A DNA stretch of 29,424 nucleotides, taken from NCBI GenBank assembly GCA_937892105.1, contig CALAUZ010000052.1, positions 1 to 29,424 on the forward strand, read 5' to 3'. Positions 1 through 7,156 of the stretch are shown one piece after another (positions within the stretch are counted from its first letter, which is position 1; each line of letters opens with the position of its first letter). A model generated the notes under the pieces. It was given only the letters and a program-made list of their open reading frames with translations. It searched no databases and was not told the DNA's origin. The DNA comes from an uncultured Fretibacterium sp. GTDB lineage: Bacteria; Synergistota; Synergistia; Synergistales; Aminobacteriaceae. Made by a program: the position numbers and the translations under genes.

Positions 1-1
1 G

Positions 2-73
2 TTTGTAGTATCTTCTATACAAGGCAATACAATGATTATAGACGATACCCGCAATATTGATTTGTCGTCTTAG
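2..73 (+). CDS. Possible C-terminal end of a gene cut by the window edge
   Basis: One frame is open from the window edge to a TAG at 71-73 and reads about 23 residues ending IIDDTRNIDLSS. It is followed by an IS200/IS605-like hairpin and terminator at 143-190. The piece is too short to identify, and it may be chance. Nothing else is visible between 74 and 142, which is AT-rich. Confidence 0.2.
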   Translation, partial: FVVSSIQGNTMIIDDTRNIDLSS

Positions 74-142
74 TCTTCTGTCCTCTTTGGAATTGTATAA
101 CTTGAAACAAAAAGTTTTCATAAAATAATTATAACAAAATTG

Positions 143-190
143 CTCGGCTTATCCCCCTAGCTAAAGCGAGGGGCTTGCGCCGAGTTTTTT
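143..190 (+). terminator. Strong hairpin with T-run; resembles an IS200/IS605 end
   Basis: The outer stem CTCGGC (143-148) pairs with GCCGAG (179-184). The inner stem CCCCT (154-158) pairs with AGGGG (169-173) around a TAGCTAAAGC core. Six T follow at 185-190, so it can act as a rho-independent terminator for anything reading rightwards from the window edge. The core and the trailing GGGGCTT.CG pattern recall the subterminal palindromes of IS200/IS605 elements, and similar cores occur at 3931-3957 and 4258-4293. No transposase is nearby. Confidence 0.65.
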
Positions 191-246
191 CGGTCAAATA
201 TAAGATTTTGGCGGTTTCGTTTGGTTTCCTCTGGAATAATAACAAC

Positions 247-268
247 AAAAAAACCTGCTTGCAACAGG
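247..268 (-). terminator. Rho-independent terminator of the tRNA cluster
   Basis: Read on the minus strand, CCTG and CAGG (254-268) form a short stem around a TTGCAAG loop, followed by a run of T (the A-run at 247-253). It lies about 40 nt beyond the last tRNA and would end the leftward tRNA transcript. Confidence 0.6.
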
Positions 269-305
269 CTTTGCGTATTTCTTTGGTCATGTCTTAGTGA
301 ATACC

Positions 306-382
306 TGGTGGCGGCACCTGGAATCGAACCGGGGACACTGCGGGTATGAACCGCATGCTCTAGCCATCTGAGCTATGCCGCC
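306..382 (-). tRNA. tRNA-Met (CAT), elongator type
   Basis: A 77-nt cloverleaf on the minus strand with acceptor stem GGCGGCA/TGCCGCC, discriminator A and encoded CCA. The anticodon stem TGCGG/CCGCA encloses the loop TTCATAC, giving anticodon CAT. The 1:72 pair is intact, unlike the neighbouring initiator, so this is elongator Met. A lysidine-modified Ile tRNA with the same CAT anticodon cannot be excluded by eye. It is the last gene of a three-tRNA leftward transcript. Confidence 0.9.
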
Positions 383-398
383 GTGTTGTGGCTAAATT

Positions 399-475
399 TG
401 GTGGCGGGGAATGGATTTGAACCATTGACCTTCGGGTTATGAGCCCGACGAGCTTCCAAACTGCTCCACCCCGCG
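399..475 (-). tRNA. Initiator tRNA-fMet (CAT)
   Basis: A 77-nt cloverleaf with encoded CCA. The anticodon stem TCGGG/CCCGA around CTCATAA carries the three G:C pairs typical of initiators. Position 1 (C) faces C at position 72, so the first acceptor pair is unpaired, which is the other initiator hallmark. It is the middle gene of the cluster. Confidence 0.92.
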
Positions 476-489
476 ATATCGTGCTGATA

Positions 490-576
490 TGGTGCCGGAC
501 GAGAGACTCGAACTCTCACGGACTTTACGCCCTCGGGATTTTAAGTCCCGTGTGTCTACCATTCCACCAGCCCGGC
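490..576 (-). tRNA. tRNA-Leu (TAA)
   Basis: An 87-nt class II tRNA with a long variable arm, acceptor GCCGGGC/GTCCGGC and encoded CCA. The anticodon stem CGGGA/TCCCG encloses CTTAAAA, giving anticodon TAA. It is the first gene of the leftward cluster, about 30 nt from the promoter at 606-634. Confidence 0.93.
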
Positions 577-605
577 GATTGCACTGGTGATTTAGCACAA
601 AGAGT

Positions 606-634
606 ATTTTACCCTGCATGTGTTTTTGCGTCAA
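606..634 (-). promoter_or_regulatory. Sigma-70-type promoter of the tRNA cluster
   Basis: On the minus strand TTGACG (629-634) and TAAAAT (606-611) are separated by exactly 17 bp (612-628). It points at tRNA-Leu. The divergent Stealth-gene -10 box begins only 18 bp to the right, so the two promoters are back to back. Confidence 0.7.
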
Positions 635-648
635 GTTTATGCGTATTC

Positions 649-657
649 TGGTATAAT
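649..657 (+). promoter_or_regulatory. Extended -10 promoter of the Stealth gene
   Basis: TGG followed by the perfect TATAAT (652-657) forms an extended -10 element, and no good -35 is seen. Transcription would start near 664. The first in-frame ATG of the reading frame (620) therefore lies upstream of transcription, which supports the start at 698. Confidence 0.55.
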
Positions 658-697
658 TACAGCATTCTTATTAGGAAGGTGGTCGAAAATATATATA

Positions 698-1732
698 ATG
701 CAGAGTGAAGTATGTTCTGACATAGATTTCGTAATCCCCTGGGTTGATGGTTCAGATCCTGAGTGGCAGAAACAGCTGGTATCTTACCATAATTTTCCTA
801 CACATTCAGGAGGTGTGCGTTATCGAGATTGGGGGATTCTAACATATTGGTTCAGGGCTGTTGAGAAATATGCTCCATGGGTCAGAAAAATTCACTTCAT
901 CACGTGCGGACAAGTTCCAAAATGGCTAAACCTAAATCACCCCAAGTTACACTTCGTTAGACATGAGGACTATATCCCCAGTCAATGGCTTCCAACTTTC
1001 AGTTCACACCCAATAGAACTCAATCTACATAGGATCGAAGGCCTTGAAGAGAAATTTGTGTACTTCAATGATGATATGTTCCTAAATGCTCCTGTAAAGC
1101 CTGAGGATTTCTTTTTTGATAACCTTCCCTGTGCAACTGCCGCTCTTAGTGCAGGGCCTTCTGGCATTGAAGAACTGGGGGCAATGGCTTATTTTACGCT
1201 AAATAACATTCAAATTATAATCAAAAATTTTGATTTTCGGACAAGTTTTAAGGCAAATATCAGAAAATGGCTTACTCCTCGTTATGGCTTTAAGCCTTTG
1301 ATGAAAACATTCCTTTGTCTTCCATTTATGCGTTATACAGGTTTTCATGAAGTACACACAGCAATTTCGTATTTGAAGTCTACATTTGTTGAAGTCTGGA
1401 AGAAAGCTAGAGATGAATGTGAGACAACTAGCAGCCACAAATTTCGGGAAAAGTCAGATGTCAACCAGTGGCTTATGGAGTATTGGCAGTTTATGAGTGG
1501 GAATTTTCACCCTCGAAGCGGCAATTTTTCAGTAGTTTATGACAACAAGAACTATGTCATGGGGAATAAAGGAATAAAAACTATAACATCTGATATACTG
1601 AGAAGTAAGCATAAAGTTATATGCCTAAATGACTCGGCTGCAATTAAAGAGGAAGATTTAGAGCAGATATTCCGAAGAATTAGGGATGCATTAAACGAAG
1701 CACTGCCAGAAAAATCAGCCTTCGAACTATAA
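698..1732 (+). CDS. Stealth-family sugar-1-phosphate transferase
   Basis: A 344-residue protein of the Stealth family, related to the catalytic part of eukaryotic GlcNAc-1-phosphotransferase. These enzymes transfer hexose-1-phosphate while building capsular or other surface polysaccharides. Conserved region 1 is at residues 9-23 (DFVIPWVDGSDPEW). Region 2 runs from about 41 to 129, with the RYRDW start, the HFITCGQVPKW segment and the acidic FVYFNDDMFL motif at 120-129. Later conserved regions are present but less clear. No membrane segment is seen. The ATG at 698 is chosen because the earlier in-frame ATG (620) precedes the promoter; an AGGAAGG lies 18 nt upstream, which is far. The gene is visibly richer in A+T than the core genes here and has no polysaccharide neighbours, so it may be acquired. 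Confidence 0.85.
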   Translation: MQSEVCSDIDFVIPWVDGSDPEWQKQLVSYHNFPTHSGGVRYRDWGILTYWFRAVEKYAPWVRKIHFITCGQVPKWLNLNHPKLHFVRHEDYIPSQWLPTFSSHPIELNLHRIEGLEEKFVYFNDDMFLNAPVKPEDFFFDNLPCATAALSAGPSGIEELGAMAYFTLNNIQIIIKNFDFRTSFKANIRKWLTPRYGFKPLMKTFLCLPFMRYTGFHEVHTAISYLKSTFVEVWKKARDECETTSSHKFREKSDVNQWLMEYWQFMSGNFHPRSGNFSVVYDNKNYVMGNKGIKTITSDILRSKHKVICLNDSAAIKEEDLEQIFRRIRDALNEALPEKSAFEL

Positions 1733-1740
1733 AAGCAAAA

Positions 1741-1766
1741 TCCCCCGCCCATTCCCGAGCAGGGGA
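1741..1766. terminator. Hairpin between the Stealth gene and the gdhA remnant
   Basis: TCCCCCGC (1741-1748) pairs with GCAGGGGA (1759-1766), with one mismatch. It lies a few bases after the Stealth stop codon. The minus strand continues into a T-rich stretch, so it may serve either side. Confidence 0.45.
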
Positions 1767-1779
1767 TAATATTCTAGAA

Positions 1780-2824
1780 AGTCCGGCACTATCATTACAC
1801 CGCCGGACTGCAATATCTCCTCAGCCTCTGGGGTGTTGGGCCGTTCGCACCCTCGACAATGTAGCGCGCCTTAATATTCCCTGCCGTATCAGCGTTTATT
1901 ACCCTGTCCCTCGCACATGGGAAAAGATAAGTCGCATTACACCTAAAGTATATCGTCAATCTTCTCGCAGTTCCCGAAAGTCTCGAAGCCTTCAAGCAAT
2001 TTTTTCGGGTGTTTTCTTACAGCGTCAAATGCCCTGTGAATGTCAATGCCTCCCGATGAATAGTATGCGCCTGTTACATCGCTTATTGCCACTATCAGAA
2101 CTCCCGCATCGTTCAGCGTCTTTGCCGTGTAACTCCCAACATTTCCGAACCCCTGCACCGCTGCAGTGATAGTGTCTGGATTTCTGCCCAGTACCTTCAT
2201 CAGTTCCAGCCCTCAAGTCGCAACCCCCGCGTCCCGTTGCCTCATTCCTTCCATGACTGCCCCAAATGTTACAGGCTTCCCCGTAAGCACAGCAGGTTCA
2301 AGCCGTCCCCGCATTTTGCTGATTGTGTCGAGTATCCAGACCATTTCCTGCCCCGAAGTATTCATGTCCGGTGCTGGAACATCGCTCCATCGTCCCAGAA
2401 TAGGCTCAATCCTCGCAGCATATGTCCGTGTCAACTGTTCCTTCTCGCGTTTCGACATCGTTAGAGGGTCGCAACATATTCCGCCCTTACCGCCGCCGTA
2501 GGGTATCCCGGCAAGCGAGCATTTCCACGTCATCAGCATGGCCAGTGCCTCGCATTCGTCCATGTCAACTCCCAAATCGCAACGTATTACTCCATTTGAC
2601 GGGCCTAACGCTGTGGAATGCTGTACCCTGTAGCCGTCATAGACATTCACTGAGCCATCGTCCATTTCAACAGGGATTGAGACCTTCATCATACGTTCGG
2701 AATGGCTGAGTATCGTTATGAGCCGTTCGCTGAGCCCCATCTCGTCAGCCGCGCCGTAAAACTCCTGAAGTGCCGTGTTAAGTAATACATTGTTTGACTG
2801 CCACCGCTTTTTATCCGCCTGCAT
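1780..2824 (-). pseudogene. gdhA: Glutamate dehydrogenase pseudogene
   Basis: Remains of an NAD(P)-dependent Glu/Leu/Phe/Val dehydrogenase. The first 190 or so codons (from 2824) are intact, with the substrate-binding segment YGGGKGG and the following CDPLTMS. The family motif GSHGRNEATGRG then appears in another frame (about 2261-2226). The first frame resumes but holds a TGA at 2213-2215 inside GVAT-stop-GLELMK. The Rossmann segment AVQGFGNVGSYTA follows, then a stop near 1943. The motifs INADTAGNIKARYIVEGANGP and EAEEILQSGGVMIVPDFL appear in two further frames, and the C-terminal part is absent. A good AGGAGG site and ATG remain at the 5' end, suggesting recent decay. Intact genes in the rest of the window argue against general sequencing error. 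Confidence 0.9.
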
Positions 2825-2964
2825 AGCAAATTACGCCTCCTTCTGAAGCTCTTTCGTTATTCGGTTGTCTTTGTATCTATGGAAATATTGATAGTATTAT
2901 ATAAAAACGCGTGTTGTGAAAAGTCTGACTTTATGTCTCAAAATTTACGAGCGTCATTACCTGC

Positions 2965-3252
2965 CTATAAGCCGAATTTTGCCCTGTACTTCTCTGGGTC
3001 TTCCATGTATTCCTTATACTTCTTGCGCAGACAGTTCCCGCAAGGACGGTATCCTGCCGCCAAAGCTGTTCTTTCGTCCGCAAAAAATACCCTGTGTTTC
3101 TCGTATACTCCAGGAAAACGTCTTATAGTGGAATTAGCGGAAGGACAGTCAAGCCTGCCATATATTTTCATTTTACTGTTACCGCCATATTGTCCGGGTG
3201 TTTTTGACTCATATATCTTACCGTCCGCGCCAAGCAGTTTATAAACTTTCAT
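2965..3252 (-). CDS. Ada-type zinc-binding domain protein
   Basis: A 95-residue stand-alone protein matching the Ada metal-binding domain family. The diagnostic parts are YGRLDCPSA (Cys36), the KHRVFFADERTALAAGYRPCGNC segment with Cys71 and Cys74, and a short basic tail. In the Ada protein four Cys hold zinc and one accepts a methyl group from DNA phosphotriesters. Here the position of the second Cys is not Cys, and His53 may serve instead, so a methyl-transfer role should not be assumed. No alkyltransferase or AraC domain follows. The ATG at 3252 has AAGGTGA upstream. It lies between two decayed genes and is itself intact. Confidence 0.75.
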   Translation of the reverse strand: MKVYKLLGADGKIYESKTPGQYGGNSKMKIYGRLDCPSANSTIRRFPGVYEKHRVFFADERTALAAGYRPCGNCLRKKYKEYMEDPEKYRAKFGL

Positions 3253-3530
3253 TTTAGTATCACCTTATTTTTTATTATAAAACAGCCATTCTTAAAATAG
3301 ACATCTCTCATTCTGAACGAACAACAAAAAATTTCACCTGGAGATGCTTTTGCCGTCAGTAATACTAAGGAATAAAGCACAACATGAAGTAGTTACCTTC
3401 CTTGAAAAAATCAAAAATAGTAGGAAGCCCGCGTTACAAGTCGGATTATAGTCAATCAAAACTGAAATTATTGAACAAGCCTCAGTAGACAATGTAGAGA
3501 CGAAAGAACCAGAACCATGATTTTTGCACG
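3253..3530. other. AT-rich spacer, no convincing gene
   Basis: A 36-codon frame at 3344-3451 (MLLPSVILRNK start, ends QVGL) has CTGGAG directly before the ATG but no recognisable similarity. The rest is stop-rich in all frames. It probably belongs to the decayed phage or IS segment that follows. Confidence 0.3.
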
Positions 3531-3916
3531 ATGGAGGTAACAGCACTAGGGGCAGTCTCATTCCTGAAGCTCCTTGAATGTTCATTCTATCGGCTTGTAG
3601 AGACAGGAGTAATCCAAAAGGCTGGAGAAGACGAGTATATTCTCGGTGATGTAGTTGAAGCATATTTGCGCAATCAGTTCGACAGTGAGGAGCTGACTGT
3701 GGGACGTACCCGATTGACGACAGCGCAGGCAGAAGTTACAGAACAACGCAGAAAGTTGCAGTGTGCATCAGCTGTAATGAAAATTTGGTCGGATACGTGT
3801 CAAACGCAAAAATACGATTGCTTTTAATCCCCGTAAAGGCAGCACCTGAGCTTGTAGTTCAGGATATTTCGACAATGAGGACGGAGATTAGAGATGTGAT
3901 GTATAACGGACGGTGA
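3531..3916 (+). pseudogene. Phage terminase small-subunit relic, frameshifted
   Basis: The first frame (3531-3827) reads like a Nu1-type terminase small subunit: a winged-helix segment ending YRLVETGVIQKAGEDEY, then ILGDVVEAYLRNQ, then a charged helix TRLTTAQAEVTEQRRKL. Around 3790 the family-like sequence moves to another frame, where GYVSNAKIRLLLIPVKAAPE and QDISTMRTEIRDVMYNGR follow to a TGA at 3914-3916. The join therefore needs a frameshift. Such proteins recognise phage DNA for packaging. No large subunit or other phage gene is present, so this is an isolated prophage remnant. The assignment rests on motif memory only. Confidence 0.6.
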
Positions 3917-3920
3917 AGCA

Positions 3921-4237
3921 TGTAAACGACCCACACGCCTAAAGGCGGGGGCTTTCGGTGAAGTTTGGTACTCGGTCTAACGTCTGGACTCGCTTATTAC
4001 CGCTCCAGAATACCCTTATTTGCCGGGGCTGGTTTACACAGCCTCTATCTGGTAAAGGTTGTTACACCTTATCCGCTTACATTGTTGCTTGTCTGACAAT
4101 TTTTATGCGCTCGGCACAAAGGGGACTTGACAACCTAAAAACGGCTCTAAGACCGTTGAGTATATTATCCGTTCTTCAACAGAACGCCCATATCGCTATG
4201 TATTGATATTTTAAGAGAGGAAGTGGAAAAAGTAAAC
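3921..4237. mobile_element. Probable IS200/IS605-type remnant without transposase
   Basis: The stretch opens with a CGCC-TAAA-GGCG hairpin (3936-3947) followed by GGGGCTTTCGGTGAAGTTT. That pattern is shared with the hairpin at 143-190, and a third variant at 4258-4293 closes the interval. The sequence between (TCTAACGTCTGGACTCG onwards) holds no credible protein on either strand. I read it as a non-autonomous or decayed element bounded by two palindromic ends. The exact ends are not known, and no TnpA or TnpB motif is visible. Confidence 0.4.
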
Positions 4238-5086
4238 TCAAATAGTGCGCTTCCTCACCATAGCTAAAGCTAGGGGTATCCGCGCGGAGTTTGTGATGAG
4301 TTTTGCCGCAGCCAGAATTGCCGTGTTCGCGAGTATTACCCCTGCGCCTGCCGGAATATCCCATACAAACGAAACTGTCAGCCCTGATATGAACGCTATG
4401 AATGACACAGCACCTGATGTTATCACAAGGGAACGGAAGCCGGAAGCGATAATTTTTGCCGTTACAGCAGGAAGGATTATAACGCCTGAGATTAGGAGCG
4501 TCCCTGTAAGCCTCATTCCCACAACTACAACAAGAGCCGTAAGCATTGATATTATAAGCTGATACAAGGCTGTATTTATCCCCAAAGAGCGCGCGTAATC
4601 CTCATTGTATGTTATGAGAAAGAGCCTGTTATAGAGAATTACGAATGACGCAATCACTATCACAGACAGTATTATCGACAGCAACAAGTCAGTATTGTTG
4701 ACTGCAAGAACGCTTCCGAAAAGGTATGATCCCATGTTCGAGGCTTTACCCGTCAGTGATGATACTGCAATTCCCAGAGCAAGGGCTGAAGATGACGCTG
4801 CGGCTATGGCAATATCCCCTGCCGTTCTGTACTTTCTGCTGACGTACATTATGATGAATGACGCTGTGAATACTGATGGTGCGGCTACATACATTGGCGG
4901 AATACTTAGTGCTGATGAAACGGAGAGTGAGGCGAACCCAATCTCCGACAGTCCGTGCCCAATAAGTGAATAATGTTTCAGAACGAGTACTACCCCTAGA
5001 ACTGACGCGCATACCGAAATCAATGAACCTGCTATAACTGCTCTCCATACGAAAGGATAGCACATAATTTCAAGAATATCATTCAT
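4238..5086 (-). CDS. znuB: Zinc/manganese ABC transporter permease
   Basis: A 282-residue, very hydrophobic ABC-3 family permease with about eight membrane segments. Typical sections are VLGVVLVLKHYSLIGHGLSE near the start and VVGMRLTGTLLISGVIILPA in the second half. It forms the membrane channel for the binding protein and ATPase encoded just upstream. Its ATG overlaps the znuC stop by 4 bases, so translation is coupled. The last 16 residues (SARIPLALAMVRKRTI) are unusual: they are encoded by a palindrome like the IS200/IS605 hairpins at 143 and 3936, as if an element end supplied the C-terminus. No clear terminator follows, although GAGGAAG (4217-4223) and CTTCCTC (4250-4256) could pair across the stop codon. 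Confidence 0.9.
   Translation of the reverse strand: MNDILEIMCYPFVWRAVIAGSLISVCASVLGVVLVLKHYSLIGHGLSEIGFASLSVSSALSIPPMYVAAPSVFTASFIIMYVSRKYRTAGDIAIAAASSSALALGIAVSSLTGKASNMGSYLFGSVLAVNNTDLLLSIILSVIVIASFVILYNRLFLITYNEDYARSLGINTALYQLIISMLTALVVVVGMRLTGTLLISGVIILPAVTAKIIASGFRSLVITSGAVSFIAFISGLTVSFVWDIPAGAGVILANTAILAAAKLITNSARIPLALAMVRKRTI
4258..4293. repeat. IS200/IS605-like palindrome inside the znuB 3' end
   Basis: The palindrome TAGCT-AA-AGCTA (4261-4272) is followed by GGGG, CCGCG and GGAGTTT. It matches the layout of the hairpin at 154-190 (TAGCTAAAGC, GGGG, GCGCCGAGTTT). It lies inside the last codons of znuB. Confidence 0.45.
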
Positions 5087-5718
5087 TGCCTCGTTATCCT
5101 CCCATGTGAAATCCTGATTATCCGTCCTTCTGGTATCCCGTCAATATCGGATATATCATGCGTAACCATTACAACAGCGCACCCTTCCGCAAGCATTTTC
5201 CGTAAAACCGAGAATAATACTTCATGGCTCTTAGCGTCAAGTCCAGCGCAAGGTTCATCGAGCAGCAATAATTCTGGCTGACCGCATATTGCCCTCGCAA
5301 GGAAGACTCGCCTCAACTGGCCTCCTGATAACGTTCTTATCTCCTTTCCGGAAATATCCTGTATACCAAGCTCCATCATGGCCGAATTTGCGCGTTCGCG
5401 GTCTTCATGGGTGTAAAAGAGTTTGCCTGGCCTCTGAGTTCCTGTGATGACTATCTCCCCTGCCTTTGCAGGAAAATCCCTGTCAGCTTCCTCGTATTGC
5501 GGAACGTAGGACATTCGTGGAGTTCGCTCAATCGTTCCTGACGTTAGGGGAAGTAGACCGGCTATCCCTTTCGTGAGGGTTGATTTTCCTGAACCGTTAG
5601 CACCTGTGATGAATATAATTTCGCCGGGCATTGCACTTATTGACACGCCGTCAACAGCAGCAACATCACCGTACTTAATCACGGCATCAATGAGGCGCAG
5701 TCTTTCAGTTCCCATCAT
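5083..5718 (-). CDS. znuC: Zinc/manganese ABC transporter ATPase
   Basis: A 211-residue ABC ATPase. Walker A is GANGSGKST at 39-47. The signature LSGGQLRRVFLARAI is followed by Walker B LLLLDEPCAGLD and the switch histidine in VMVTHDISD. It powers metal import through the permease encoded next. The ATG at 5718 lies inside the znuA 3' end (14-bp overlap), with AGAGG upstream, and the stop overlaps the permease start by 4 bp. At 211 residues it is slightly shorter than typical ZnuC proteins (about 230-250), mainly at the C-terminus. Confidence 0.93.
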   Translation of the reverse strand: MMGTERLRLIDAVIKYGDVAAVDGVSISAMPGEIIFITGANGSGKSTLTKGIAGLLPLTSGTIERTPRMSYVPQYEEADRDFPAKAGEIVITGTQRPGKLFYTHEDRERANSAMMELGIQDISGKEIRTLSGGQLRRVFLARAICGQPELLLLDEPCAGLDAKSHEVLFSVLRKMLAEGCAVVMVTHDISDIDGIPEGRIIRISHGRITRQ

Positions 5719-6541
5719 TCATGGCCTCTTTGATGTTATTGAAGTTTTCCAGCATAATCTGAAGGAATGTTGTTGAGGTATCTGGAACGTTATGGCCAGT
5801 CCCGAATGTGAGAACCTCCACACCAGTCTCAGAACTTATCGAACGCGTAACCTGTGTGATCCCTCCGTAATCCGCAAATATATACCTCGTACCGTTCTCA
5901 CGAATATGCTTTATGACAATAGCCATTCGCCTCACAGAAGGTTCGTTCTCGCCGTCATATGCGCTGACGTAATCGAAGCCGTAACGCCTCATGAAGTAAC
6001 CCGCAGAAAATTCCCCCGCAAACACTAAGGCTTTATCCTTCTTCATGGCCGTGAATGCTTCATCAAGTTCCTGAAGATGTGTGCAGTATTCTTCAGCGTT
6101 TTTCGTGAATGATTGGGCGTTATTGGGGTCAGCTTTTGCGAGTGCCGATGATATGTTCATCACCATCTTCTGAGCCAGCGACAAGTCCAGCCATATATGG
6201 GGATCATTGCCGGTTAAGGTTATGCCTTCCGAAGCGTCAACGATTATTGTGTTGCTGAGGGAACGTGATATATCCGCTGCCCATGTCTCCATGTTTGTGC
6301 CTGTGAATATGAAAATGTCGGAGTTATTGAGCGTCATAATGTCCCCCGTTGAAGGCTCGTAATCGTGAGGTTCTGTGCCAGGACGCATTAAGAGTTTCAC
6401 GTCAGCAAGCTCCCGTGCAACCTGCCTCGTGAAATCGTAGACCGGAAACATGCTGCACATTAAGGACAGCCCTGCATATGAGTTTGACGCTGTGAGTGAG
6501 AGTGAGAATAATGCGATAAAAATTGTCGTCCTAAGTTTCAT
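5705..6541 (-). CDS. znuA: Metal-binding protein of the Zn/Mn ABC transporter
   Basis: A 278-residue periplasmic solute-binding protein (ZnuA/PsaA cluster A-I) with an N-terminal signal peptide ending near NSYAG. No lipobox Cys is obvious. Two metal-ligand histidines are visible in RPGTEPHDYEPS and NDPHIWLDL. The third-His region of zinc binders reads FAGEFSAGYF, with Glu, as in manganese binders such as PsaA, so the metal is uncertain. The C-terminal TGHNVPDTSTTFLQIMLENF is like clostridial members. The ATG at 6541 is preferred over the in-frame TTG three bases earlier. It is the first gene of znuABC and is read from an extended -10 promoter at 6578-6586. Confidence 0.88.
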   Translation of the reverse strand: MKLRTTIFIALFSLSLTASNSYAGLSLMCSMFPVYDFTRQVARELADVKLLMRPGTEPHDYEPSTGDIMTLNNSDIFIFTGTNMETWAADISRSLSNTIIVDASEGITLTGNDPHIWLDLSLAQKMVMNISSALAKADPNNAQSFTKNAEEYCTHLQELDEAFTAMKKDKALVFAGEFSAGYFMRRYGFDYVSAYDGENEPSVRRMAIVIKHIRENGTRYIFADYGGITQVTRSISSETGVEVLTFGTGHNVPDTSTTFLQIMLENFNNIKEAMNDGN

Positions 6542-6577
6542 CAATATAATATATGTCCCGAAGAAAAATTTTAGGTT

Positions 6578-6586
6578 ATTATAGCA
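6578..6586 (-). promoter_or_regulatory. Extended -10 promoter of znuABC
   Basis: On the minus strand TGC precedes a perfect TATAAT. Its upstream half lies within the start of cobU, and the -10 sits 4 bp from the cobU start codon, so the two divergent promoters overlap. No clear Zur- or MntR-type palindrome was found. Confidence 0.5.
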
Positions 6587-6589
6587 GAC

Positions 6590-7126
6590 ATGTTTATATT
6601 CATTTCCGGACAGGCTGGAAGCGGCAAGAGCCGTTACGCGGAAGAAAGGTTATCGGAACTTTCAGGCACTCCCAAAATATATATTGCCTGTGCGAAAGTA
6701 TATGATGAAGAAATGAGGGAGCGTGTGAGAAAACATCAGGCCATGCGTGAAGGTAAAGGTTTCATTACGGTAGAGAAGGCTAATGACCTTGCAGATGTAA
6801 TTATTCCGAAAGGTGCGGGAGTTCTTATTGAGAGTTTAACGATATGGGCGGCTAATGAGATGTTCACGGCTGAAGGAATGAGGGAACCAGGCTATGTGAT
6901 GGATAAAATATGCGATACTCTTTCGGGAATAACTGCTAGGGCGGAGAACACAGTTATTGTTGCAGATGATGTATTTTCTGATGGAATGAAGTATGACGAC
7001 ATGACGGAGAAATATATTATTATGCTGTCTAGTCTTCACAGGAAATTTGCGGCCATAGCTGACGAAGCAACGGAATGTTTTGCGGGTCAATGCGTTCAAT
7101 ACAAAAGAGGGCGGAATAAATTATAA
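6590..7126 (+). CDS. cobU: CobU: cobinamide kinase / cobinamide-phosphate guanylyltransferase
   Basis: A 178-residue bifunctional enzyme that phosphorylates adenosylcobinamide and then attaches GMP, late in cobalamin assembly or salvage. The P-loop is GQAGSGKS at 7-14. The guanylylated-His region is RVRKHQAMREG, and VLIESLTIWAANE and VIVADDVFSDG match the family. The P-loop position fixes the start near 6590, yet no Shine-Dalgarno sequence precedes it and a TATTAT lies at 6577-6582, suggesting a leaderless or nearly leaderless message. No other cobalamin gene or B12 riboswitch is in the window, consistent with salvage. Confidence 0.85.
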   Translation: MFIFISGQAGSGKSRYAEERLSELSGTPKIYIACAKVYDEEMRERVRKHQAMREGKGFITVEKANDLADVIIPKGAGVLIESLTIWAANEMFTAEGMREPGYVMDKICDTLSGITARAENTVIVADDVFSDGMKYDDMTEKYIIMLSSLHRKFAAIADEATECFAGQCVQYKRGRNKL

Positions 7127-7156
7127 TTATTGGATAAAAATTTTTGACGGCGTAGT

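Noticed and set aside
306..576. tRNA cluster as attachment site for the accessory genes to its right
   Set aside because: Integrases usually use the 3' end of a tRNA. Here 3' ends point left, while the accessory genes lie on the 5' side, and no repeat of a tRNA end was found to the right.
2213..2215. In-frame TGA in gdhA as a selenocysteine or recoded codon
   Set aside because: The same gene has several frame breaks and lacks its C-terminus, so simple decay explains the codon. Other genes here use TGA as a stop.
3958..4206. 82-residue frame as a gene
   Set aside because: It begins inside the palindromic IS-like end, has no ribosome site and resembles no protein; it is likely chance within the element.
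6545..6589. B12 riboswitch upstream of cobU
   Set aside because: The gap is only about 45-48 bp and shows no B12-box sequence; a riboswitch would not fit.
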